Assembly (NCBI GenBank): GCA_040954595.2
Contig: CM082582.2
Location: 11,160,001-11,224,000, forward strand
Direction of reading: 5' to 3'
From: Balanoglossus misakiensis
Taxonomy: Eukaryota; Hemichordata
DNA: 64,000 bases
The position numbers and the translations under genes were made by a program. The notes beneath the pieces were generated by a model. That model ran no database searches. It was not told the origin of the DNA and saw only the letters and a list, made by a program, of their open reading frames with translations. Below are positions 26,201 through 38,182 of this stretch, in pieces. Each line of letters opens with the position of its first letter. Positions within the stretch are counted from its first letter, which is position 1.

Positions 26201-29200
26201 TTACGTAAATGATATGGGGAATTAATGCCGCATAATTACTGAAACTGAATAAATCTACTAGAGAAGTAATGTGAAATCGTTCAAGTGAAAATTTGGGCAT
26301 TATGTTCCTGATAGACGGTGCATTATTTACACATTCATTTCCACAGGCTCACAAATATATTGGCCAGGTAATTTCATAGAAGTGCTCCTCATATGCTTAT
26401 TCGTGTAGCTTCTTGCGCATTTCCGCAGGCAAAGCACGTACTGCAGGGAGTTAGAAAACAAAGTTTTGATTACCGCGAAAACGAGTGAAAGTACGAGCTG
26501 ATCTCTTCCCACGAAACCATTAATTTTGTGATTAACTACCTCACTGACAGAAATCAACCCAGAAAATAATTTCTGTAATTAGGTTTTATGATTACCAAAA
26601 GAGCATCGAGCGATTCCGATCTTTTTTTCTCTCGGGTTCCCCCGAGAGTTTGTGTATTATGCCGTGAAGGGTATTTAAACGATTATTGAGTGTAACCCCG
26701 CGCTATCACGACTAATCTTGGCATCGTATACCTGTCTACAGAGTACTTTGCGCCTGAGTTGTTAATGAAGTCTGATAAAACTGGGGGGTTGGGGGGGGGG
26801 GGGGTTGAGAGATGGTATTGTTAAATATTGCACTCCACGCATTAGCCAGTTCTCACGACTGACAGGGATTATTTTTTTTCACAGTCACGTTCGGAGATTA
26901 AAGCCCCATTAGCTGTAACTTTTTGTATTTTTTCTTCGTTACGACGTTTTTTCATCAAAATAACTCATGTAAAAGCGCGACCACGGGCAAATTTTCACTG
27001 TAGTCGAGCTAACGACCCGTGCGAGCGGACGATGGGTCCGATAAAGCATCGAGATTGCACAGAACGGAATAGGTTTGCTCAATGACGCCCCGAACTTGTG
27101 CCATATATATTTATCAATGCATGAAAACTTGTGTGTATATAATTGTAATTTGTCCTCTTCTTGCACAATTTGTATTTTAGCGTGAAATTAATCTCGGCAT
27201 TTAATAACCGGACGGCGTGGCCACTACCGAGACACTTTACTCGAGCACGAACCTTTTAGAAATAAAAGAGGGTTGCCCTCTTCATTCATTCCCACGATGC
27301 GTTTATACACCCCCGCCTGCGATTTAACGTAAACCGTACCGGTAAATGCGAGGCAGATTTTACCGCCTGGAGGCACACGAAAGTCGTGACCTGCGTTTTC
27401 TCCGTTCTCTTGTCCTCCGCACGCACTTCTGGCAAAAATTGGAAATCCGACGGGTGCCAGCTCCTTGGATGGGTCGGAGGGTAGGCGTGAGTGAAAATCG
27501 TGCTCCTCTCGGGTGGCGGAGCATTATGAAGAGCCGGTATAAAGTTCGATAGCTGATATTTTTTGTTGTCTTTTATAAAGCGGAGCACACACTCGAGAGT
27601 GTTGGATTTACGTCATCAGCTCATAGTACCGCGTTGTCTAAGTTAGGATCTCGTGTAAAACAGCCACTACACACTTAGGGGAACACGCTATAATTGCAGT
27701 GTACACTATCATGGCAATTTCTTTCAACGACGAGTTACTCAGAGAAGATGTATTCGGGGATTTGCAAATGATTCATTCTTCGAACCTGCAATTAAATTGT
27801 AGAACGCCTTGCAGGTGGCGAGCACCGCTGAAAACGTCTCAGGCAAATCTGGTTCTGAATTGGCTGTCTTCTGGTAGCATATTTTGAATGTACAGCACGT
27901 GTGTGGATGGGAGCAGATGCGTCCGAGTTGACGCGAAACACGCGACTTTGTGTAACTCACGCGTCTGGTTTTCTCGTGACGTTGGTCTTTGAGAGACTCA
28001 GACAAAGCACCATTAAACCTCGCCGTTGCTGATAAAAAAACTGGTTGTGCATTTAAAATCGAGGAAATGCGCAATTTCCAAATACCATTAATGGTCAATT
28101 GACTATGCACTGTGATTATCTAACGATACATTTCGATTGTGTGCACCCAATTCTTCCCGTCACGTGTTAACTTCACGTGTTTTGTTGGAAAAAAATAAAT
28201 TAGTCTGATTAATTACGTGAAACGTGAGATATTTCCATTTCGAACGGATTACATATTTAGATATATTTGCAAATAAAATTGTAGTTATATTTGGAGATGC
28301 GTGATGGCTGTAAGATTGAGAACAAAATCTAGATTTTCCTATAATATTCGCACCATTAAAAATGCCATTCGTCATCAAGTCTTGTGTACATCCTACGTGG
28401 AGTGATTCGATTCTTCGCAGACAATTTAATCGATGGAATGTGACGTTAGTTACAGACTAGACGTGGCATGGACATGTCAAACTCTCTTAATATCGTCATA
28501 ACTACTTTTTTGTGATGGTGCAAAAGCAATAATCATGACCGTGGCAAACCGCACTGTTGGTGCAAACGTGTTTGGGTACACATGTCACCAAACTATCAAA
28601 GCTTTTGCTGACAAATCATCAGTCAGCAGACGACATTTCATGGACAGAACTGATAAGTTGAGTATAAATGCAGTAGCTTTTGCGAGTAATGAGTATGGAC
28701 CTGAATATTGAGGCAAAGCGAACTTTTGCGTCGTCTCTCACAGACTTACTTAATACAGACCACTGAAAAAAACATCTACTCCCAGACTGGTGTAAAGTTG
28801 TGTTATATAGAGAAGGAAGTATAAACACAATAATTCATTGGGGGGGGGGGGAATCTGAACATGGTTCGTGTTTTATCGGTCATGCGTGTACACGGAACAC
28901 ACTGATGATGTCGTCGATTTAACTAGAGTCTTGGAAGTAAATTACCCACTCATCCATTCTATGCGTACTCGCTTTCGTGCAATGATTGTTTTACCTGACC
29001 AGAATCGTGAAAGCGTGACACTATAATATGTTTACTTTCACCACCAAGGTCGCCAAACTAATGGAAACATAGCACACATCTAGCTGTAATAGAAATCGTA
29101 AATTTCGCTGACATCGACTAAATAAATATTACGTGCTTTATCACGTCGATCGAGGGCATCGCATGAGCAAAGCTTTCATGCGCTGAATCATCGAAAAATT

Positions 29201-29949
29201 ATCAGGGTAGGATCGAGAATGTTTTTCACATGAATTAATGTGTTTTCATCATAAAATATACACCCGCCTTAATTATCGGCTTATGAAATCTGAAGGTCTG
29301 TAAAATTTATGGCCCGGACAAAGATAACATAACATGAATCCGGGAAGTTTTGTCTCAAAATTGGACAGCTGCGCGATTATGTGACGTGCAACTCTGACTG
29401 TTGATCGATGGGAAAATACCTAAGGGGTCTGTTCAGAATAACGGCGGGTTAAGGTGTTTCTCTCTCTCATCAAGGGTACGTTGCTATTAGCTGCAGTGGT
29501 GCAGTGCGGCTGAGAGCGGACGGTCTGTACGTGTATATGTGCGGAGCTTCTTAAGCGACGTCGGTAAAAAACACGGATTAACCCTGAAACGGTCAGTATA
29601 CCGACGGTAGTCAATTTTTCCCTGCTTCTCACAACTTTCCGCATACGCCACGCATGTGGAATTCGTGAACACCTGCCTTTGCGGTTTTGTATTTTTGAAA
29701 CTGGCGGTGGCCGATCGAGTGATGGCGATGGAGGAATCGTATCATAACGCGGTGGGCAGCGATGCATAGTTAGTATCTGTGCTCCCCGGCTTGGTCGCAT
29801 CAGGACTGTTTTAAGGAGAACAGATCGATAACCGACCTTCATTCTCCGATAACGACGCGGGATGGTGTGATATGTTTATCGGACCGGTTGTTTAAACCAC
29901 CGTCCTTCTACATTTACGACTGATTTCTGTTGATGTGCTCTTTTTGGTC
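20206..29949. other. 9.7-kb intergenic region; IPO4 3' UTR at its start
   Basis: The first several hundred bases should be importin-4 3' UTR. Possible polyadenylation signals are ATTAAA at 20872 and AATAAA at 21104, and neither is certain. Beyond about 22.5 kb the sequence becomes clearly richer in CpG. Homopolymers occur at 22208-22250 (C), 26786-26804 (G) and 28841-28850 (G). I found no open frame with recognisable domains, no tRNA cloverleaf and no transposon protein. The region may hold regulatory DNA for the downstream orphan gene, but nothing in it can be named. Confidence 0.6.
22195..22252. repeat. Duplicated poly-C block
   Basis: The word gttttgcattg followed by 12 C occurs twice about 32 bp apart, at about 22198-22220 and 22230-22251, separated by gaaaata. 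It is a small local tandem duplication that contains a homopolymer. Confidence 0.85.
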
Positions 29950-30636
29950 ATGGATACCACAAAAGGCAAACCGGTGAAGAAACGGGAAAAAGTGCCAAAA
30001 ATCAGCGCTGTTGGAGAAATTAACAAACAAAAGAATCTCGACTTGGCGGCTGTGAAAGTGGAGGACGTTGATATCAAGACTTTATCGATTGATGATCGAA
30101 CAACAATGGACATCGGAAGGTTGTCCACATCGACGTCATCATCAGCAAGACTCCAAAGAGGCGAACAGCTGACGGTGAACACGAGCAGTTGTGACGCTAC
30201 GCCGCGAAGTCCCGTTCTGCGGTCCCGCTCACTGCCGGTCGAAGATCTCGCCGACAAGACCGCAAGCGTCCGACAGTTTTCAGCCGCGGAAACTGCCTCC
30301 GACGACGACGACGACATAGAGAACGACCCCGGCTGGTCGTTGGCTGGCCGGGACGGGAAGTCCTGGCACCCGTACCGCAGGTATTCCCTGCCCGTTACCC
30401 CGGTCTGTCCTCGCGGTACGGAGATATTCCCCAGCCCTCGCCGGAACAGCTTGGCGACAACGACCCTCCGGACAATATCGCAGCATTATGAATTGTTTCA
30501 TACCCAAGAAAAGATACTCGAAGAACAAGGCGAGGAGTGCGGAGATCTTGCATCCCCTCAGGGCTTAGCATCATTTCAGCTGCCAAATCTACGCCCTCGG
30601 AGGCAGGACGACACCTCATCAGCATCATCTGTATAG
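29950..30636 (+). CDS. Orphan 228-aa phosphoprotein-like gene, single visible exon
   Basis: Product not recognised. The first in-frame ATG (29950, G at -3 and +4) follows an in-frame stop at 29893, and the frame ends at TAG 30634-30636. The protein is hydrophilic and looks largely disordered. It has a basic N-terminus (KGKPVKKREK, residues 5-14), a Ser/Thr-rich stretch (59-66), RSRSLP at 91-96, an acidic run of five Asp at 118-122, RRYSLP at 143-148, RRNSLA at 164-169, a possible helix QHYELFHTQEKILEEQGEE (178-196) and a Ser-rich C-terminus. RSRSLP fits the mode-I 14-3-3 pattern RSxSxP, RRYSLP is close to it, and RRNSL is a PKA-type site. A cytoplasmic or nuclear signalling adaptor or inhibitor is inferred only. 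AATAAA at 31912 could be its poly(A) signal. It might also be the terminal exon of a longer gene. Confidence 0.7.
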   Translation: MDTTKGKPVKKREKVPKISAVGEINKQKNLDLAAVKVEDVDIKTLSIDDRTTMDIGRLSTSTSSSARLQRGEQLTVNTSSCDATPRSPVLRSRSLPVEDLADKTASVRQFSAAETASDDDDDIENDPGWSLAGRDGKSWHPYRRYSLPVTPVCPRGTEIFPSPRRNSLATTTLRTISQHYELFHTQEKILEEQGEECGDLASPQGLASFQLPNLRPRRQDDTSSASSV

Positions 30637-33600
30637 TGGAAAGAATTACCATTTTTGTCCGTGCCACGCTATTGTAAAGAACGCTAACCTGATTATGTTT
30701 CTGACAAGAGATACGTCGAGAAGGACATGTTAATATGACAACGATGACGACAGAATGTATATTGGGCTTCTAAGATAACGTATTGCGATTTATAGCGACT
30801 TTATAGTTGTGAGACTTCAAATTAACGTCACGCGTCTTACAGAGGATGCACGCCATCATTTGCGAAAATAAGCTAGTTGTTTTTTCCCAATCGTTTCCAT
30901 GTCGTTTGGATGAGGGAACTGTGATATGTCGGCAAGTCTTTGGCATAATTGAACCTTTCTTTTAACAATTTATTCCCATTTCAGCCCTCAGTGGAGATGA
31001 ATGGGCTCTGTCAAGCGAGATGAAAGGACAGCCCGCCCCCTCCCCGTTTTCCGTTGTTAATTTGGCCCTGAAATGTACGCAAGTGTAGTTTTCCACGCTC
31101 GCAGGTCTGTTCTTTCAATATATCGTGTACATCCTGCTGTTGATATCGAGTTCTTTTTAAAACGGGAAACGAAAATATATATATACGCTCACCCACAGGC
31201 GTTCGTTCTTATATATTTTCATGCGAAGGGCAGTTCTCATCAATTCATGAACCACACCCATTCCAATGAGTTACTCGCGCGAAGCAGATTTAAATCTCTT
31301 CTTTCTACTCCTCTGCATGGGGGCAACGTTCACGGCTTAACTATACACCGTGGCACTGAATGCCAAAATGAAGTTTGGTGCCGTCTAGGGAAATGAAACA
31401 AATCCGCATTTTTTTACTGCTGGGTTATCGATTCTAGACAACCTTGTTTCGGGTTTATGATGGATTAACCATTGATGTAATTACGGGCTCTGAAGAGCCA
31501 TTTCATTTCCTTGTATTTGTACTAATGTCTTTTATTATTTCCTCTTTTCTGTTGTTTTTCCCAGTCAAAATTTCTGCGATTTATCTCTTTGCTCTTGTTA
31601 TTCCGCCAATTTTAATAACCGAATGTTTATTATTTAATCATGCCGCCCGCAAGGTGAACGTACTGCGAATGCGTGACGCATTTGCAATATTAGGGAGCGG
31701 TCAGAATACTTGTAACGGGGGTGGACTGCCAAGCGACATAAACTGTCTCGTGTCATATTCAAATAAAGACCAACAGGCGGTCCTGATCATTGTGAATCTC
31801 GTGATCTCGGAGAAAGTTAGTTCAAATTTAAGGAATGTAATGGATTGTAATTTACATTATTGTACCTATATACAAGGCTGAAGGGGCGCACTTTTTCGCA
31901 CGGCCTCTGGAAATAAAGTGTTATATTCATGATCAAATTTTGCAGAAATCTGATTTTTGGAATTATCCTTCCTTTCTGCGACCGACAATTCGGCACAAAA
32001 TTGTGTTTGAAGCTGGGACCTTACAGCGTAATCCCAGCAGAGCTGTGCTATTTTAACTTTATCGTGAACACTTGAAACTCGAGAGGTATAGATGAAAACA
32101 TCACACAAGTTGGTCATAAACGTACCTGCCTATTTCCACACCGATTCACAAAATCCCACATTTAATGTTCCAAGACAAGTTATTGCCGTCGTAAACACAG
32201 CTTCGGGATTGAAAACGAAGTTATTGCCGATTCTGTTTAATAAACTGATTTATGGCCGTGTTTGCGCCCTCGCCAGCGTCGAATGTTTTTCATTCAGCCT
32301 ATTACATGAAAAAATGATCACCCGATGACGTCATAATTTACTGGTAAAGTCTGTATATCAAGTGAGGCGAAATGAAATCATGATGCATGAGAAATGTCAG
32401 AGTATGTCACATGTATTCAGGCAAACAGCTTTTTTACAGTGCGTTTGTAAAAGTAGTGTGAATATCACTGCGCTCCGAGACAAGTAAATGCAATTTTCCT
32501 TCTGTAATCATCGATGACGTAAGGTCGACAGTTGAACAATGTTTCTTTCCGATTCCATCTCCGCGCATAAATGTTGAACATATTGCTCAAATCCAATCAC
32601 GATGTTTATGTAGTTGTTTCTTTCATCTTTGTGTTCATATGTCCGAGTCCGTCGGTTTTCCGACGGAATATTTGTTACGTAACGTTTTAGCTCTCATTTG
32701 ATTTGTAGTGTATAGTGCGTACACAAATCACTGCGTTGTAGTTTTAACGAGGCCAGTAAAGTATTATCCTTCGCCCCGCAAGTGGTGGCCATCTGTCGGG
32801 GAATTGAAACTTGCAGAAATCTAACACTGTATGAGTTCCCGAGTGCACTGAAACGGAAACAGTGTAAAAGTTGCACACAAAAACAACGATTTATGTTCCA
32901 AAACGCATTGCTTTACAATAGTGACGCATTTCTTTTGCACAACCACCATGAAGGTCATCAAACTGCCCAAAGGTCATCGATGGCGTCAGAAATACTCAGA
33001 AATGATGATGTGTAGTCAAAGGCCGTTGACTTAGAGGTCGTTCCCTCGGATGGATCCAAATTATGCATCCGTAAACCGGTAACTGAGTGCTGTACATAGA
33101 TGAGGTACTGATGGTGCAGGCGTTGGGTGTTGCCTGGATACGCAGGCGATAGAATCCACCAAATACAGCGTATCGCATGGACGACCACCTGTACGATTAC
33201 ACCAATATTCGCTTGGTGTTTGCCCCCAACACCACCATGGTTTGATCCAAATCCATTGTTTTATGAGGTCAATTTGGGCCTCTACAGAGGGAAACTGGGT
33301 TAAAAGGGTAAAAACGGCGGAATAGGTGGGAACAGTATGGCGATAATAGTAAACATCACCGAAAGTGTTGATAGCTCCCCATTCGCCATATCACATCACA
33401 GAGAAATCTCATCTGTGATCAGACATCCAAATTGCATTTGTGTTGTCGCCTCAATAACAGGACACGAGTACTAGAAATTCCCCTTTCAGTTTAATGTTGT
33501 TGCTTTTCGCTTTTTTATGTCCAGATCAGACCGGTTGAGTCAAATCACACACGACAAACGATGCCCGTTGGCTTCTAATAACCATCGTAAAAGTCACTGT

Positions 33601-36600
33601 GAATTTCTCTCGCGATAATTAACACCCCGAAGCCACCATTGTGCGGTTATGCAAAATGTGTGTGTACATGTACTTCTGGCTGTGACAGCTTCATGTTTTT
33701 GTCTGACTGAAACATTTCAAAATAGTAATAGGGACTATTCTTGTTTTGCAATAACACGACACTTGACAGTGAATCCAAAACATCTTGTAAAATTGCGGAT
33801 AGCAGAATTTAATAAAAAGCTCAAAAACATCGACATCTGGGAGGCACGCGTTGGCGTAAACAGGTACACCGTGTAATTGACTGGTTTCTGGCAACCACTT
33901 TGCGGCGAGTTGTTTTGTTCGGCCAATTATAGAAGTAGACAAAGTCGTCATTGGCTGCTGTCAATCAGTGTCATTCTCAGACACGTTTACGATCCACATT
34001 ACACCACACAGATATTGATTTGAAAAAAAGCTCAAAGTAGGTTTGATTGAACGTTTGCACACGAAAAGAACGCAGACACGATACCCACGACGGATAACCG
34101 CTCATGCCTATGTGGCCACCATGTTAATTGTGCGACGGCTATGATGTTAACACTTTGGCCAGTCTCTCACGCAGCGCATTCACATTGCCCTCAAATCGCC
34201 GAGGGCCGAAATATCAATGATCTCAATATAACAAATGCTCATTTTTGCTGAGAGGTATTGGTTACCGTGGCAACATTTTATTTTAATTTCCTCGTCGACG
34301 ACGTAGTTGCTGTTTTTGTTCCCGACCCCCTGGGATGTAACGCTCGTCATCAATCAGTCAATGCCTCAGTCATGGTTACAAGTTCAAGGGAATTGAGGAC
34401 TGAAAAGTGTGAATATTTCATTACATAAATGGTAAAATCGCGGCGGATAATTTCAGCATTGATTTCCATCACGCTATCAACGACAACATAGGCAGCTGTT
34501 GTATAGAAACGCTCCGAGCAGATTTCGCGCCAGAGTGTACACGTGGGAATAGGGTTACCGTAGTTATGGCTTTCGTTCAAAATGAATAGAAATCATTGAC
34601 GATATGCGCTGTCAGTAAATTCGCGCGGACTTGGCGGAAACTAATTTGGGTGAAATCGGGTCATATTTGTGAATAGTGTCTTGAATACCGCCCGTACTAT
34701 CTTGGAATTCTCCTCCTGAACCCGAGACGTTGAATTGCTTTTCATGTAAGATGTCGACACTAGATTATTCGCATGATTTCACGTCTGATAATTTGCGAAA
34801 TAGTCATAAATTCAGTTCTACTTGGGTTACGCCGTTGATATTACACTTTCTGGTAGCAGAGATCAAGTTTCTTTGCAGAGATAAGGTAAAATGAAATGCT
34901 CAGGGAAAGTATGCCACAGCATTTCAATCAGATTTGTGACTACAGATTTGTAACTATTTCAACATCATGATTTATGGCTTCGACGTATCGGATACACCAA
35001 AATAAAGGATATAAATATTCACCGATAATGAAATATTTTTTTTCAATATAAAATACCCAAATATTTTGAATTCCGTCTGGAGACTGAAGCTTGTCTGCCA
35101 GGGGCTTATAGTAATCACTTATTTGCGTCTGAATTACCATAAGCATTTATATTCCTTAATAAGTCCCCAAGGTTGCGTTGTTCTCAATATTGTCCACCTC
35201 CAGTGAACTGAGCTTTGATCGACTTGCAATATTTAAAATTAATTCCGACGTGCGATCCGTTATCTATACTACCACGGTACTGACTTCATTATTTTCCTTG
35301 CATTAAACTCCCATGGAGCTTCGCGCTAATCCTCGAGAATTATAATGCGATTGGCTACTTCGGGATTTTTTTTTTCAGAACGGGTCAAGATTATTTTGAA
35401 GTAAGTAGCTCCTGTGGGTAACATCACTAAATTAAAATTGAAAAAAAAAAACATCCACTTTCTGTGAATCGAAGTCTCCGTGGAGCCATTAGGAAAATTA
35501 AGAAATAATTTTCAGGGAAAAAACAATGTTGACGCTAACTTTCACATTCATCAGCGTTTGAAAGCCATTCTCTCCATTCAGTTCGAGTGTTGTACAAAGT
35601 ATGGAGATCACAACAGTGTGTAGAGGACAGTACAACACTTACGCTGGAAACCAGGCACCATTAAAAAATCAGCATCACTTTCAATAATACCACAGGTCAG
35701 ACATAATTACATTTCTTTTCAATATCCATCCCTCCTTGATTTCTGACTCATCAAGTTTCAGATGACATTTTTAGTATTCTCATGGGGATATGACATTTCG
35801 AAAATGAGCATGTGATAATTAATTTAATCAATCACATCTCAGCTATTTTTGATGAAGAAACTAATGAACTGCGAAAATGACAACCATACAAATGATTGAA
35901 ATATTCGTAATACACGACTCATTTTATATTTGGCTGTCTGTGTTGAAGCCATACATTTTGCCGACAATTTTAGAAATAAAGATAAATTTAGACACAAATG
36001 TGACATCTAAGCAGGAAATAATCTCTTTTAATCCAAAAATCAAACAAATGTTCTATTACAGGGTTTCACACTGACGTGCAAACATTGACGAACTATAGCT
36101 GCAACATGTGTTTAATTCAGAGGTCTGTGTCACAGCTGGTTATTAAGAAACATGCAGCCGCTGAGTTTGCTGTAGGCTGCCCTCACAAGTCTAACATGGA
36201 AAAGAAAAATGTTTCAAGAGGCATTTGTGGTTAGAATGCACTCTTTAGCAGTGATCCTGCAGTAACTGAAAGTCTGTGATTAAAACATCCTTCATTTCTC
36301 AAAAATCTTATCTTGGCAATTCACACAGGTTTTGTGACTGCCTGTGTGGGTGACTGAGTCAAATTTCGACGAATTTCCAGGAGTGTGTTTTGTTATTTTT
36401 CCCCCTGGACTTTTGTGGGAGCAGTTTAAAAACTCCAGTGCTTTTCTTCAGCGACTTTCCCCATAGACCGAGTAATACATAGGGGACACACAAAACCACT
36501 GGTATCATGTTGTCGTCATGTGTTTTGTTGAAAATGGCATGTCATTTCACTTTGACACATGACATGTTCTGAACACAGACACATGATGATTCTAACTCCC

Positions 36601-36601
36601 A
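30637..36601. other. 6-kb intergenic region
   Basis: CpG-rich in its first part, becoming AT-rich after about 35 kb. I see nothing codable with confidence. The longest frame (31444-31881, 145 codons) begins at a non-ATG codon, is rich in Phe/Ile/Leu from low-complexity AT DNA, and matches no family I know. Sequence just left of 36602 should be 3' UTR of the KIAA1143 homologue. Confidence 0.6.
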
Positions 36602-37489
36602 CTAAGTGTCCTCATCCTCCTCGTCATCAAACGAAAGCAAACTGGCATTTTTCACTTTCTTCGCGGTGGTCTTCTTCTCATCTTTTCTGTGTTTGTCTTT
36701 CGATTTCTTCGACGAGCTCGCGTTCAACTCGGACACGTCACCGCTGGACCTCTTTTTGGGTTTCCTGAACTTGACCTTTCCGTCAGCTGGGGAATCTGGA
36801 ACCAGAGAATGAGAGTCAGTAAGAGTTGTAGAAAATCAAGCATGTGAGGGATTGTGCTTGGAGGAAATAATGGTGGAAGGGTCTAATATACATCCTCAAG
36901 CCAACAATATACTTCACTATCACAACAATATACTCACCATCTTTTCCGAGATCCTCCAATGTCTTGCCAGTAGCTTTGGCATAATGTTCAGCTTCTTCTT
37001 GAGACATGTCTCCCTCCTTCAACGAAACAACTGTTGGTTTTTCATCTTCGTTTTCTGGTCTGTTGTCCTCGTCAGAGTCTTCCTCCTCATGTGACTGCTT
37101 CTGTAAAACGAGGGACATTATTTGGCACAATGTTAGAACAATGTTTTACTACCCAATACTAGTATCCCATATGTACAAACAAAGGAACGACATATGAACA
37201 TGTTTGTCTTGAAGTTAAACCATATCTGAGGAAATCGACCATCAGAATACAGTAGTGTCTGTGCCAAGCTCTTATCTTAGCTAACCCATGGACGTAAAAA
37301 GAGACCTAACTTTGAACCTGACTGCGAAACTCGCAATTTCAGTGAACCACATAAATATTGTGTACATGTACAATGATATACCTTTGTGTCAACTGTTGGC
37401 CCTTCCTTGTAGCCAATGTTTTCCTTGAACTTAGAGAGAAATGTTGGCTCTGATGGCTTAATATAGGCGACATTCCGTCTTCCTGCCAT
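36602..37489 (-). CDS. KIAA1143: KIAA1143-like conserved protein
   Basis: Three coding exons on the minus strand: 37382-37489, 36938-37100 and 36602-36795. They give 154 residues, the same length I recall for human KIAA1143. The N-terminus has the family signature [20 protein letters not shown] followed by [11 protein letters not shown]. The middle is acidic ([20 protein letters not shown]) and then has [19 protein letters not shown]. The C-terminal part is Lys/Ser-rich, resembles a nuclear localisation signal, and ends [16 protein letters not shown]. The molecular function of the family is not established. It starts 693 bp from the KIF15 ATG in the opposite direction, the same head-to-head arrangement as in vertebrates. 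Confidence 0.93.
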
Positions 37490-38182
37490 CACGAGAATAT
37501 AAGGGTTAAAATCACAGAGGGGATAACGCAATCATGAACTTCACAAGCCACTACCGCTACCATAAGTAAACACGGAACAGACGACAAAGCTTTGGTGATG
37601 ATGAACTCACAAAAAGAGGCGGTTTGTGGCTAATTTCGGCATCAGACAAACTTTCGGATTTAGGTATCCACTTTGGAAATAGCGCTGAGCTAATTTTCAT
37701 GGAAAAGTAGTCCAAAAGTATGCATTTTAGTGCGTAACAAGATGCACTTGATTTATTTTATTAGTTTGCTGTCCCAAAAGACTCACCTGTCACAGAAAAA
37801 ATGTCCGACTCCTGAATCCTACGAAAACGAATGTGAATGCAAAGCTGCTGAGACAACATCATTGATTCGAAGGACCCGATTCGCAGTCCTGAATGCGTGG
37901 TTCACGCTTTGATTGTCGATTTTGACGATAATAAACTTTGAAAATACAAAGAGACCTCTTTTAATGGTAAACAATATAAAGAAATTGCATTATCACCACA
38001 GTTTTCAATGATGGTGTTCTTGCCAATATATCTCGCAAAATCTCGTAAATTCTCGTGACCGCCAAATTCAAACTGGTCTGTTGACCCTGGCTCTCTTCCG
38101 AACCCACTAACCCGGATATCTGCATAGCAGACCAGTTTAACACTTTTCTATTCATTTTCAGGGTTTTAATACTAAGTACAGG
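37490..38182. promoter_or_regulatory. Bidirectional promoter region KIAA1143/KIF15
   Basis: A 693-bp interval between two divergent start codons, which must hold both 5' UTRs and promoters. No TATA box stands out. At 38059-38072 ccgccaaattcaaa combines an E2F-like CCGCCAAA with TTCAAA, the reverse complement of the CHR core TTTGAA. This lies about 110 bp upstream of the KIF15 ATG. Such elements drive G2/M expression of mitotic kinesins in vertebrates; that this one works the same way is inference. Confidence 0.6.

Noticed and set aside
29420-29842. 140-codon minus-strand frame upstream of the orphan gene
   Set aside because: Arg/Ser/Pro-rich translation of CpG-rich DNA that probably is leader or promoter of the plus-strand gene. 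No domain seen.
31444-31881. 145-codon hydrophobic plus-strand frame
   Set aside because: It begins at a non-ATG codon, its composition reflects T-rich DNA, and no family was recognised. It could be membrane-like only by chance.
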